A stretch of DNA of 64,000 nt, taken from Pseudomonadota bacterium. Its GTDB lineage: Bacteria; Pseudomonadota; Alphaproteobacteria; Sphingomonadales; Sphingomonadaceae. This document shows, in pieces, positions 43,764 through 54,255 of the stretch. Both the position numbers and the translations under genes were made by a program. The notes beneath the pieces are model-generated. The model had not been told where the DNA came from, searched no databases, and was given only the letters and a program-made list of their open reading frames with translations. The stretch's first letter is position 1, and each line of letters opens with the position of its first letter. The stretch is from contig JAJZQN010000013.1 in NCBI GenBank assembly GCA_021847605.1, positions 1-64,000 on the forward strand, written 5' to 3'.

Positions 43764-44594
43764 TCAGGCGGTGTAAGGCGGACAGTCGAAACCTGCCGGA
43801 CTTTTGGTGAAAATCTCGCATCCGGTCTCGGTAATGCCGATGCTGTGTTCGAATTGGGCGGACAGGGTTCGGTCGCGGGTGACGGCCGTCCACCCGTCGT
43901 CCAGCATGCGGACGCCAGGCTTCCCAATGTTGATCATGGGTTCGATCGTGAAGAACATGCCCGGGCGCAGTTCAGGGCCGGTACCGGGGCGACCGATATG
44001 CACGACCTCAGGACTGTCATGGAACACACGGCCAAGCCCATGGCCGCAAAAATCGCGGACGACGCCGTAGCGGTGCTTTTCGGCATATTGCTGGATCACA
44101 TGACCTATGTCGCCCAGATGATTGCCCGGCTTGGCCTGTTCGATGCCCAGCATCAGACATTCATAGGTCACTTCGACAAGGCGGCGCGCCTTGATCGGGG
44201 CATCGCCGACAATGAACATGCGGCTGGTGTCGCCATGCCATCCATCGACCTGTGGCGTGACGTCGATGTTCAGGATGTCGCCATCCTTCAGCTTATAGTC
44301 ACCCGGAATGCCGTGGCAGATGACGTTGTTCAGGCTGATGCAGCAGCTATGCGTATAGCCGCGATAGCCCAGCGTTGCCGGCACGCCGCCGCCGTCGAGC
44401 GACATGCGGCGCACGATGTCGTCCAATTCGCCGGTGGTGACGCCCGGCACCACATGCGGTACCAGCGCGTCGAGGATTTCCGCCCCCAGTCGGCCAGCCT
44501 TGCGCATGCCGGCAAAGCCCGATTCGTCATAGAGTTTGATCGCGCTGGAACGGGAAATCGGCGTGTCGGCCGTCATCGTCATATATTCGGTCAT
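43764..44594 (-). CDS. map: Methionine aminopeptidase type I
   Basis: Map removes the initiator methionine from nascent proteins. The 276-residue protein shows the pita-bread fold motifs: HSCCISLNNVICHGIP, the metal-binding Asp pair in ILNIDVTPQVDGWHGDTSRMF, CGHGLGRVFHDSPEV, FTIEPMINIGK and a late Glu in EHSIGITETG. ATG 44594 is preferred; an in-frame extension to 44657 reaches the neighbouring gene's promoter. It is divergent from the CinA-like gene. Confidence 0.96.
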   Translation of the reverse strand: MTEYMTMTADTPISRSSAIKLYDESGFAGMRKAGRLGAEILDALVPHVVPGVTTGELDDIVRRMSLDGGGVPATLGYRGYTHSCCISLNNVICHGIPGDYKLKDGDILNIDVTPQVDGWHGDTSRMFIVGDAPIKARRLVEVTYECLMLGIEQAKPGNHLGDIGHVIQQYAEKHRYGVVRDFCGHGLGRVFHDSPEVVHIGRPGTGPELRPGMFFTIEPMINIGKPGVRMLDDGWTAVTRDRTLSAQFEHSIGITETGCEIFTKSPAGFDCPPYTA

Positions 44595-44662
44595 GGTGCG
44601 ATTATAGGGGCTTGTCCCGCATATTGCGAGAGGGCGACTAGGCAGCGGCGCAGGCAAAGGCT

Positions 44663-45436
44663 ATGCCGCCCAACATGGCCGAACCGACCCGCATCTGGAC
44701 CGCCGCGCTGATCGTGATTGGCGATGAAATCCTCTCTGGCCGCACGCAGGACAAAAATGTCGCCCAGATTGCGACATGGCTGAATGTTCAGGGCATTCGC
44801 CTGCGTGAGGTACGGGTGGTCGCCGATGATGAGGATGCCATTGTCGAGGCAGTGAATATCCTGCGGGTGCGCAACGATTATCTCTTCACCACCGGCGGCA
44901 TAGGGCCGACGCATGACGACATTACGGTCGATGCCATCGCCAAGGCACTGGGTGTAGGCGTGGAGGTGCATCCCGATGCCCGCGCCATTCTTGAAAATTA
45001 CTATGTAACGCGCGGCGGCCTGACCGAAGCGCGTCTGCGCATGGCGCGGGTGCCGGCCGGTGCCAGCCTGATCGAAAACCGCATGTCGGGCGCACCGGGC
45101 ATCCGCCATGGCAATATTTTCATCATGGCGGGCGTGCCGCACATCACGGCGGGGATGCTCGATCGGCTGACTGGTACGCTGGAGGGGGGCTTACCCGTTC
45201 TGTCCGCCACGATCGGTTGCTGGGTCGCGGAAAGCGAGATTGCGGATTTGCTGGGCCAGACGGAGCGCGCCCATGATGGCATCCAGATTGGCAGCTATCC
45301 CTTTTTCCGCGAAGGACGTACCGGCGCGAACTTCGTGATCCGTTCGACGGATCAGGCGGTGCTGGATCAATGTCTGGCCGACCTGACGGCTGCTCTGGAG
45401 CAGGGCGGTTGGGCGGTCGTGGCGGGCGGCATCTGA
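44663..45436 (+). CDS. CinA N-terminal-type (MoCF) domain protein
   Basis: The 257-residue protein has the molybdopterin-binding MoCF/CinA-N fold: AALIVIGDEILSGRTQDKN, DYLFTTGGIGPTHDDITVDAIA and PGIRHGNIFIMAGVPHI. It lacks the C-terminal nicotinamide-nucleotide amidase domain of full-length CinA (about 400 residues). It fits the stand-alone competence/damage-inducible protein A subfamily, where ADP-ribose pyrophosphatase-like activity has been associated with this domain in other bacteria. Start ATG 44663; 44675 is possible. Confidence 0.88.
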   Translation: MPPNMAEPTRIWTAALIVIGDEILSGRTQDKNVAQIATWLNVQGIRLREVRVVADDEDAIVEAVNILRVRNDYLFTTGGIGPTHDDITVDAIAKALGVGVEVHPDARAILENYYVTRGGLTEARLRMARVPAGASLIENRMSGAPGIRHGNIFIMAGVPHITAGMLDRLTGTLEGGLPVLSATIGCWVAESEIADLLGQTERAHDGIQIGSYPFFREGRTGANFVIRSTDQAVLDQCLADLTAALEQGGWAVVAGGI

Positions 45437-45461
45437 ACATTCTGCCGCCCGCGCACGTTAT

Positions 45462-47213
<1,752 letters not shown>

Positions 47214-47234
47214 TCATGACAGAAAGGCGCGCTC

Positions 47235-47477
47235 ATGACGCCCATCCCGTGGGATCAGCCCGCAACCCTCATCGATCTGGACGGAAAGGCGCCGATCATC
47301 GGCACCATTCGCGATTGCGCCATGCATTTCGCGCTGTTCAAGCCCTTCGCCAAGGAACAGGCCCGCGTCCTGCTGACGCAGCCGGTTCATCGCGAAGGCC
47401 GCAAGACGCGGACATGGGTGCTGGAACCCAATGAAATCGCCGCGCTTTCCGAGCGGTTGAAGCAGGAACAGAATTAA
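47235..47477 (+). CDS. Small conserved-looking hypothetical protein
   Basis: The 80-residue soluble product has no membrane segment. Motifs such as LDGKAPIIGTIRDCAMHFALFKPF and KTRTWVLEPNEIAALSERL have the look of a folded small protein. The ATG follows GAAAGGCGCGCTC. It sits between pgm and pth on the opposite strand, convergent with pth. I do not recognise a named family. Confidence 0.65.
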   Translation: MTPIPWDQPATLIDLDGKAPIIGTIRDCAMHFALFKPFAKEQARVLLTQPVHREGRKTRTWVLEPNEIAALSERLKQEQN

Positions 47478-47494
47478 AGGATCGGAAGTGGCGC

Positions 47495-48064
47495 TCAGTC
47501 GGCCAGACGGAGCGACACTTCGTTCATGAACCGGGCGTCATCACCCTTGGCCAGCCATTCCGCTTCCGCGCCGATGGCGGCCAGCATGTCGGTCAGGGCG
47601 TCCATCTCGCTCTTGGCATAATTGCCCAGCACATAGCCATGCACCCGGTCCTTGTGACCCGGATGGCCGATGCCGATTCGCACACGGCGGAAATCTGCGC
47701 CGATATGGGCGTCGGTGGAACGCAGGCCGTTATGCCCGGCATTGCCTCCGCCGCGCTTTACCTTCACCTTCATGGGGGCAAGGTCCAGTTCGTCGTGGAA
47801 GACGGTCACGTCCTGCGGCGTCAATTTGTAGAAGCGTATCGCCTCCCCGATGGAGCGGCCGCTTTCGTTCATGAAGGTCGCGGGTTTCAGCAGGATGATT
47901 TTCTCAGGACCAATCCGCCCTTCCTGTACCCACCCCTGAAACTGCTTCTTGGGTGGCGAAAATCGATACATGTCTGCGATCAGGTCGGTGACCATGAAGC
48001 CGACATTGTGCCGATGCATCGCATATTGCGTGCCCGGATTGCCGAGGCCGGCCCAAATCTGCAT
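47495..48064 (-). CDS. pth: Peptidyl-tRNA hydrolase
   Basis: Pth frees tRNA from peptidyl-tRNA that drops off ribosomes. The 189-residue protein has MQIWAGLGNPGTQYAMHRHNVGF with the catalytic His, LKPATFMNESGRSI, FHDELDLAPMKVKVKRGGGNAGHNG and FRRVRIGIGHPG. ATG 48064 is the standard start. The upstream rplY is on the same strand; a palindromic repeat lies in the 135-base gap between them. Confidence 0.97.
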   Translation of the reverse strand: MQIWAGLGNPGTQYAMHRHNVGFMVTDLIADMYRFSPPKKQFQGWVQEGRIGPEKIILLKPATFMNESGRSIGEAIRFYKLTPQDVTVFHDELDLAPMKVKVKRGGGNAGHNGLRSTDAHIGADFRRVRIGIGHPGHKDRVHGYVLGNYAKSEMDALTDMLAAIGAEAEWLAKGDDARFMNEVSLRLAD

Positions 48065-48085
48065 CACAATCCTCCGAAAAAGCAA

Positions 48086-48171
48086 AACCCCGTTCGCACT
48101 GAGCCTGTCGAAGGGCCGTCCGTTCCCGAAAGAAAGGGCAGGGCTTCGACAAGCTCAGCCCGAACGGGGTT
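48086..48171. repeat. REP-like palindromic element between rplY and pth
   Basis: Two imperfect inverted copies of a ~30-base sequence (core GAGC[CT]TGTCGAAG) lie at 48086-48115 and 48141-48171, separated by 25 bases. The arms match except for a few positions. Both arms begin or end with the same ACCCCGTTCG/CGAACGGGGT. Such elements, with the GAGCTTGTCGAA core, are dispersed in sphingomonad genomes as I know them. It may form an RNA hairpin inside the rplY-pth transcript. Confidence 0.8.
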
Positions 48172-48199
48172 GAGCAGATAGTTTTAAGCTACAAAAGGC

Positions 48200-48814
48200 T
48201 TATTCGCCCTCGGCTTCGCCCTCGGCTTCACCTTCGGCGCTCTTCAGAGCCGACGGAGCGACGACGGTCGCGATCGAGAAGTCGGTGTCTGCATGCAGAG
48301 CCTTTGCACCCTTGGGCAGGGTCACGGCGCTGATGTGCAGCGAATCGCCGACTTCCAGGCCGGTCAGGTCGACAACGACTTCGTCAGGGATGTTGGCGGC
48401 ATCGACAACCAGTTCGATGTCATGCGCCACGACGTTCAGCACGCCGCCCTTCTTCAGGCCCGGCGATGCGGCTTCGTTCTCGAAGCGCACCGGCACATGG
48501 ACATGAACGGTGGCATGTTCCGAAACGCGCAGGAAATCGGCGTGCAGCGGACGATCGGTGACGGGGTGGAAGGCCACGTCCTTGGCGAGGGTACGGACGG
48601 TCTTGCCGCCGACTTCGACCATGATGACCGAATTGAAGAAGTGGCCGGTGCCGAGCTGCTTGTTGAGGAGCTTTTCCTCGACATGGATCGACAGGGGTTC
48701 TTCGTTCATTCCATAGATGACGGCGGGTACGCGGCCCTCACGGCGGAGAGCGCGGGAGGCTCCCTTGCCAGCCCGATCGCGTGCCTCTGCCGACAGCGTA
48801 AGCTGCTCGCTCAT
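48200..48814 (-). CDS. rplY: 50S ribosomal protein L25/general stress protein Ctc
   Basis: L25 binds 5S rRNA; the long form carries the extra TL5/CTC beta domain. The 204-residue protein has the L25 domain ([40 protein letters not shown]) and the C-terminal domain ([39 protein letters not shown]). It ends in an acidic repeat ([10 protein letters not shown]). It is followed by pth, an order common in alphaproteobacteria. Confidence 0.97.
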   Translation of the reverse strand: MSEQLTLSAEARDRAGKGASRALRREGRVPAVIYGMNEEPLSIHVEEKLLNKQLGTGHFFNSVIMVEVGGKTVRTLAKDVAFHPVTDRPLHADFLRVSEHATVHVHVPVRFENEAASPGLKKGGVLNVVAHDIELVVDAANIPDEVVVDLTGLEVGDSLHISAVTLPKGAKALHADTDFSIATVVAPSALKSAEGEAEGEAEGE

Positions 48815-48966
48815 TGCGTGTCTCCAAAAGCTAATTGATGTACTTTCCCGCCACGCCTCCAGGGATGACCATGACGGGAAGGCGGCCCTTTAGCAGAAAA
48901 GGGCAGAAAGGCAAGGGGGCTGGGTCAGGCGGGCGCCATGGGTGGATTCTTTGCTTCTCGTCAACC

Positions 48967-49851
48967 TTACTGAACCCGCGTCACGGTAAAGCCCTGCGCC
49001 TCCAGCAGTTGGATCAGATTTTCCCGACCCGTCAGGTGTCCCGCACCGACTGCGATAAAGGGTTTTCCTTTCATCCCGTCGATCACCTTCACCCAGTCGC
49101 GGTTGCGCGCGACGAGGATCGCTTCCTCGACGACCGGGTCGGGTTGCTCGCCAATCTGGTCTTCCTTGGCGATCGCCTCCATATCGCCTTTCAGCCAGGC
49201 ATTGAGGATGCGGTCATAGAGCGCCTTCATCCCCTTGGCCTCATGCACGCTCTGGACCAGCAGCCTGGTTTGTGCGGCTGCGGGCAAGGTGTCGAAGGCG
49301 GCAAATTGCCGTTCGACCGTCTCCAGCCCCTTGATCGGCTTGTCAGCCTTTTTAAAGGCGGTGATCAGCGCGGGTTCGACGCCATCATCCTGACTGACAT
49401 GCAGCGATTGCTGGCTGGCGGCGGACAACAGCATCGCCGCAGCCCAGCTTTCATAACCGGACAAGGCTTGCGCGCTGGTGCCGCTGTCACTCAATATTTT
49501 CAGTAACTGGGCCTTATCCTGTTCCGGCACACGCTGCTCCAGCGCAGGCAGGTCGGGGCTGCGGCCCATTTTTTCGAACAGGCTCAGCGTCTTTTGCGGG
49601 TCCTGCAAATCCGCCGCCTCCAGCACCAGTCGGTCGGCCTCTGCCATGGCATCCTTGATCGGTTGCGTTTCCCACGCGACCCCGCTGGGCAGAACATGGA
49701 TCGTCCCCATCAGCCATGCTTTCAGGTCGCCGCGCTGGACCTGCCATAAGGCAGGGCCGCCGCCCTGTGGCGGCTGAGGCGGGGGTGCCTTGCTGCACGC
49801 GGCGGCCAGAGTGAGGGTGAACAGGGCAAGGAAGCGGGTGAACAGGCGCAT
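48967..49851 (-). CDS. TraB/GumN family protein, lipoprotein-like
   Basis: The 294-residue protein begins MRLFTRFLALFTLTLAAACS, a lipoprotein signal with a lipobox-like AAAC. It has the TraB/GumN domain: ALWQVQRGDLKAWLMGTIHV, a C-terminal [20 protein letters not shown] with the conserved GxxH motif. The family is thought to be metallo-proteases or to act at the envelope; its function is unknown here. It is a tandem paralogue of the next gene upstream, eight bases apart. Confidence 0.85.
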   Translation of the reverse strand: MRLFTRFLALFTLTLAAACSKAPPPQPPQGGGPALWQVQRGDLKAWLMGTIHVLPSGVAWETQPIKDAMAEADRLVLEAADLQDPQKTLSLFEKMGRSPDLPALEQRVPEQDKAQLLKILSDSGTSAQALSGYESWAAAMLLSAASQQSLHVSQDDGVEPALITAFKKADKPIKGLETVERQFAAFDTLPAAAQTRLLVQSVHEAKGMKALYDRILNAWLKGDMEAIAKEDQIGEQPDPVVEEAILVARNRDWVKVIDGMKGKPFIAVGAGHLTGRENLIQLLEAQGFTVTRVQ

Positions 49852-49859
49852 GATAGAAA

Positions 49860-50765
49860 TTACTCCGCCACGCGCCGCGATGCGACGCCCAAAGCCTTCA
49901 ACTGATCCTGCACGCTGCCCTTGCCGGCCAGATGCCCGGCGCCCACCGCAATGAAGACGGTGCCCGGCTGATTTAGTCGCGCCTTGATCCATTTCGCCCA
50001 ATTGGCGTTGCGCCCCACCAGCAGAACCTGTGCCAGTTCCGGCGTGGCCTCCAGCGATTCGTTCATGGATTTGGCCAACTTGTCGGGTTTCCCCGCCTGC
50101 CAATATTTCAGCAGATCGGCAAATTCCGTCTCCATGTCTGGCAGGCCATCGACGGTCGCGTTCAGAAATTCGATCTGCTGCTCCATCGGCAGGCCTGCGA
50201 AAAAGCCGATCTGTTCCTGCACCGTCTCCAGCGCGCCGACCTTCTTGCCTGCGCTCTGCGCTGATGCGCGCAATATCTTTTCGGCGCCAAGGTCGCTCTT
50301 ATATCCCAGCCGCTCCAGCGGGGCGACCGACAGGGCCATGCCGCTCATCCATGGATAGAACATCTCGAACGTTTGCCATGGCAGGCCGTTTTCCTGCATC
50401 GCCGCCTGATATTTGCCGCGTGCTTCCGGTGCCAGGCGGTCCGACAATTTTACCCCATCCTTCGCCAGCGCCATCGTCGCCATGGTCGTGCCGATCGCTT
50501 GTGGATCGTCCGGCTCGATGATTTCCAGCATCAGTTCGTCCGACGTATCGAACGCCTTTTTCACATTGCCGCCAAACCAGTCGATCCCCGGCTTCATCAC
50601 ATGGACCGTGCCGAACAGGTAGATGGTGGTGTCCTCATCCTTCACCTGCCACAGGGCGGGCTTGGCGATGATGGTGGACGGGGCGGTGCTGCGGGCCTGA
50701 ACGCTCGCGCCGGTCAGCAACAACAGGGCGGCAAAGGCACGGGCCAGAAAGCGATGGATCGTCAT
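49860..50765 (-). CDS. TraB/GumN family protein, exported
   Basis: The 301-residue protein has a cleavable signal peptide ([21 protein letters not shown]). Its TraB/GumN domain begins [20 protein letters not shown] and ends with [20 protein letters not shown], with GT-x-H near the start and GxxH near the end. It is the first gene of a two-gene tandem of paralogues divergent from glyQ. The reaction is not established. Confidence 0.87.
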   Translation of the reverse strand: MTIHRFLARAFAALLLLTGASVQARSTAPSTIIAKPALWQVKDEDTTIYLFGTVHVMKPGIDWFGGNVKKAFDTSDELMLEIIEPDDPQAIGTTMATMALAKDGVKLSDRLAPEARGKYQAAMQENGLPWQTFEMFYPWMSGMALSVAPLERLGYKSDLGAEKILRASAQSAGKKVGALETVQEQIGFFAGLPMEQQIEFLNATVDGLPDMETEFADLLKYWQAGKPDKLAKSMNESLEATPELAQVLLVGRNANWAKWIKARLNQPGTVFIAVGAGHLAGKGSVQDQLKALGVASRRVAE

Positions 50766-50913
50766 GCCCCTTCAATGGGGAGCGTCGCGGAGAAGGGCAA
50801 GCGGCTTAACCCTGTTTGCCCGATGGTCCCCGCGCCTTTTCCTTGACCGTTTCGGCCCCATGCGCCAAGGCGCGAACCCAAGTAAAACGGCTCATTATCG
50901 ACGAGGACTATTC

Positions 50914-51786
50914 GTGGCCGAAGGCAAAGTGCTTTCCTTTCAGGACCTGATCCTGACCCTGCATGCCTATTGGGGGAAACAGGGTTGCGTCATCCTGCAA
51001 CCGCTCGACATGGAAGTGGGCGCAGGCACATTCCACCCGGCGACCACGCTGCGCAGCCTTGGTCCCAATGCCTGGAATGCCGCCTATGTGCAGCCCAGCC
51101 GTCGCCCGACCGATGGTCGCTATGGCGAAAACCCCAACCGGCTCCAGCATTATTACCAGTATCAGGTGATCATGAAGCCGTCGCCGGCGAACCTTCAGGA
51201 CCTGTATCTGGGTTCGCTCAAGGAAATCGGCATCGATCCGCTGGTCCATGACATCCGCTTCGTCGAGGATGACTGGGAAAGCCCGACGCTGGGCGCCTGG
51301 GGACTTGGCTGGGAAGTGTGGTGCGACGGCATGGAAGTCACGCAATTCACCTATTTCCAGCAGATGGGTGGTTTCGACTGCAAGCCGGTCGCGGGCGAAC
51401 TCACCTACGGCCTTGAACGCCTCGCCATGTATATTCAGGGCGTCGACAGCGTCTATGACCTCAAATTCAACGATGCGGGCGTCACCTATGGCGATGTCTT
51501 CCTCGAAAATGAGCGGCAGATGTCGAAATGGAATTTCGAGGTCGCCGATACCGAAAAGCTGTTCCGCTGGTTCAAGGATTGCCGCGCGGAATATGACCAG
51601 TGCATCGCCAATGGCGTTCCGCTTGCCGCCTTTGAACAGGCGATCAAGGCCAGCCATACCTTCAACCTGCTTCAGGCGCGCGGCGTAATCTCCGTGCAGG
51701 AGCGTGCCAGCTATATGGGGCAGGTGCGCGACATGGCGAAGGGTAGCTGCGAGAAGTGGATGGAAGTGAACGGGTGGGCCGCATAA
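50914..51786 (+). CDS. glyQ: Glycine--tRNA ligase alpha subunit
   Basis: GlyQ is the catalytic subunit of the alpha2-beta2 glycyl-tRNA synthetase. The 290-residue protein has [57 protein letters not shown] and [17 protein letters not shown] 50914 follows a GAGGA site (ACGAGGACTATTC) and starts the conserved protein; the frame runs upstream to 50764 without family similarity. glyS follows after an intervening repeat. Confidence 0.97.
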   Translation: MAEGKVLSFQDLILTLHAYWGKQGCVILQPLDMEVGAGTFHPATTLRSLGPNAWNAAYVQPSRRPTDGRYGENPNRLQHYYQYQVIMKPSPANLQDLYLGSLKEIGIDPLVHDIRFVEDDWESPTLGAWGLGWEVWCDGMEVTQFTYFQQMGGFDCKPVAGELTYGLERLAMYIQGVDSVYDLKFNDAGVTYGDVFLENERQMSKWNFEVADTEKLFRWFKDCRAEYDQCIANGVPLAAFEQAIKASHTFNLLQARGVISVQERASYMGQVRDMAKGSCEKWMEVNGWAA

Positions 51787-51801
51787 TGACTATGGTTGAA
51801 T

Positions 51802-51886
51802 TCGTCATCCCAGCGAAGGCTGGGATCTCAGGCGATCTGGCACCCCGGCCGATGGCGGCCCCGGCCTTCGCCGGGGCATCGGAGGA
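51802..51886. repeat. Repeat-like palindromic DNA between glyQ and glyS
   Basis: The 106-base gap holds CGTCATCCCAGCGAAGGCTGGGATC, an inverted repeat (ATCCCAGC/GCTGGGAT around GAAG), and CCCCGGCCTTCGCCGGGG, a second strong hairpin. The first resembles dispersed repeat elements of bacterial genomes that begin GTCATCCCAGC. It would lie inside the glyQS transcript and could affect mRNA stability. Confidence 0.75.
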
Positions 51887-51892
51887 AATCGC

Positions 51893-54085
51893 ATGAGCGA
51901 TTTCCTCCTCGAATTGCGCTGCGAGGAAATTCCTGCGCGCATGCAGTTGAAGGCGTCCGACGATCTTGCCCGCCTCTTCGCCGAGGAACTGGGCAAGGCT
52001 GGTCTCAAGCCCGCCGCCATCGACAGCTTCGTCACTCCGCGCCGTCTGGCGCTGATTGCCCGCGATCTGCCGCTCGAAACTGCGGCCGTCAGCGAGGAAT
52101 TCAAAGGCCCGCGCACCAGCGCGCCCGCGCAGGCGCTCGAAGGCTTCTTGCGTAAGACCGGCCTGACGCAGGATCAGCTTGAGGATCGCGACGGCGTCTG
52201 GTTCGCCGTGGTGAACAAGCCCGGCCGCGCCACCGCCGACGTGCTGGCGCAGGCCGTGCCGGCTGTCGTGCGCGCCTTCCCATGGCCCAAGTCGATGCGT
52301 TGGGGCACCGCCAGCCAGACGACCGAAAGCCTGCGCTGGGTCCGTCCGTTGCAGGGCATTATCGCGCTGCTGGGCGGCGAGGTTGTGGACATTGAGATAG
52401 ACGGGATCGTCGCAGGTCGCGAAACCGTTGGCCATCGCTTCCATTCGACTGGTCCGGTCAGCATCGACGGCGCCGATGATTATGTCGAAAAGCTGCGCGC
52501 CGCCTATGTCATCGCCTGCCATCAGGAGCGGCAGGCGATTATCGCGGCAAAGGCCGATGAGGCTGCCGCCGCCCATGGCTATAGCGTGATCGAGGATCAG
52601 GGGCTGGTCGCCGAAAATGCGGGACTGACCGAGTGGCCGGTGCCGCTGCTGGGCGATTTCGATCCGGCATTTCTTGAGGTTCCACCTGAAGTCATTCAGT
52701 TAACCCTGCGTATCAACCAGAAATATTTCGTTCTGCGCGATGCGGATGGCAAACTGGCGCCTGCCTTCATCTGTACCGCCAATATCGAAGCGAAGGATGG
52801 CGGTGCCGCGATTGTCACTGGCAATCGCAAGGTGCTGGCTGCGCGCCTGTCCGACGCTCGTTTCTTCTGGGAGCAGGATCGCAAGATCGCGCTCGCCGAT
52901 CAGGCGAAAAAGCTGGAGCGCATCACCTTCCACGAAAAGCTCGGCACCGTCGCCGACAAGGTGGAGCGTGTCGCGAAACTGGCCCGCTGGCTGGTGGAAG
53001 AGGACATCGTCAAGGGCGCCGACGCGGATCAGGCTGAACAGGCCGCCCGCCTTGCCAAGGCCGATCTCGTCACTGAAATGGTTGGCGAGTTCCCGGAATT
53101 ACAAGGTGTTATGGGCGGTTATTATGCCCGCGCCGAAGGATTGCCGGATGCTATCGCCGACGCGATCCGTGATCATTATAAACCCGTCGGACAGGGGGAT
53201 GACGTGCCGACCGCGCCGGTCACGGTGGCGGTTTCGCTGGCGGACAAGCTGGATACGCTGGTCGGCTTCTTCGGCATCGAACAGGGGCCGACCGGATCGA
53301 AGGATCCCTTCGCCCTGCGTCGCGCGGCCCTGTCGGTCCTGCGCCTGCTCGACCGGAATGGTCTGCGCCTGAAACTCAAACAGGCTCATGCCTTTGCCTT
53401 GAGCGATCATGTCTATCGTCACGTCTTCCTCAACACCAAGGCGCTGGCCGATGTCGACGCGCAGACACTAGCGAAATTCGGCCTCGATGCGTCCAAGGTG
53501 ACGGACGTCGAATGGCAGGCCGCCAATCTGGGGCGCCCCGAGATCAAGTCCTTCGTCAGTGCCTTTGCGGCGTCGGACGTGCCGTTCCTCGACTTCTTCG
53601 CCGATCGCCTCAAGGTCCAGCAGAAGGAAGCGGGCGTTCGCCACGACCTGATCGACGCGGTGTTCGCGCTGGGTGGCGAAGATGACCTCGTCCGTCTGCT
53701 CGCGCGGGTGAAGGCGTTGCAGTCCTTTGTCGCCACCGACGATGGCGCGAACCTGCTCGCGGGGTACAAGCGCGCCGCCAACATCCTGAAAAAAGAGGTG
53801 ATCGATTCCGCCATCGCGCCGGCCGCGCCGTCGGAGGCGGATGAGATCGCGCTGGCGCAGGCGCTCGATGCGGCGGAACCGCTGGCTGCTACGGCCGTTC
53901 AGGATGAGCGTTTCGAGGATGCGATGGCTGCCCTTGCATCCCTGCGCGCGCCGATCGACGCTTTCTTTGAGACGGTGACGGTCAATGATTCCGACCCGGC
54001 CAAGCGCTCGGCTCGTCTTGCGCTTCTTGCGCGGGTGCGAAATGCGGTACACACCGTGGCGGACTTTTCGAAAATTACAGGCTGA
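51893..54085 (+). CDS. glyS: Glycine--tRNA ligase beta subunit
   Basis: GlyS is the tRNA-binding and editing-like beta subunit of glycyl-tRNA synthetase. The 730-residue protein starts MSDFLLELRCEEIPARMQL and continues with VTPRRLALIARDLP, RWVRPLQGIIALLGGEVVDI, and an HD-like and C-terminal anticodon-binding portion (DSDPAKRSARLALLARVRNA). Length is typical. It follows glyQ in the same direction. Confidence 0.97.
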   Translation: MSDFLLELRCEEIPARMQLKASDDLARLFAEELGKAGLKPAAIDSFVTPRRLALIARDLPLETAAVSEEFKGPRTSAPAQALEGFLRKTGLTQDQLEDRDGVWFAVVNKPGRATADVLAQAVPAVVRAFPWPKSMRWGTASQTTESLRWVRPLQGIIALLGGEVVDIEIDGIVAGRETVGHRFHSTGPVSIDGADDYVEKLRAAYVIACHQERQAIIAAKADEAAAAHGYSVIEDQGLVAENAGLTEWPVPLLGDFDPAFLEVPPEVIQLTLRINQKYFVLRDADGKLAPAFICTANIEAKDGGAAIVTGNRKVLAARLSDARFFWEQDRKIALADQAKKLERITFHEKLGTVADKVERVAKLARWLVEEDIVKGADADQAEQAARLAKADLVTEMVGEFPELQGVMGGYYARAEGLPDAIADAIRDHYKPVGQGDDVPTAPVTVAVSLADKLDTLVGFFGIEQGPTGSKDPFALRRAALSVLRLLDRNGLRLKLKQAHAFALSDHVYRHVFLNTKALADVDAQTLAKFGLDASKVTDVEWQAANLGRPEIKSFVSAFAASDVPFLDFFADRLKVQQKEAGVRHDLIDAVFALGGEDDLVRLLARVKALQSFVATDDGANLLAGYKRAANILKKEVIDSAIAPAAPSEADEIALAQALDAAEPLAATAVQDERFEDAMAALASLRAPIDAFFETVTVNDSDPAKRSARLALLARVRNAVHTVADFSKITG

Positions 54086-54255
54086 GGAAACAGAATTTCG
54101 AAACGCGCGACTATTGTGCGAAGTTAGGACATGATTGGTTCTATCCGTTCGTGTAATATCGCGCTATTCACTACCATATTATTGCAGCGCACAATCTTAG
54201 TCGGCAATTCAGTGCAGGGAGCGCCGGAACCATGATTACAACGGATGAGGCCATT

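Noticed and set aside
48061..48185. Possible CRISPR or tandem repeat between pth and rplY
   Set aside because: Only two inverted arms exist with no regular direct repeats or spacers; a REP-like palindrome explains it.
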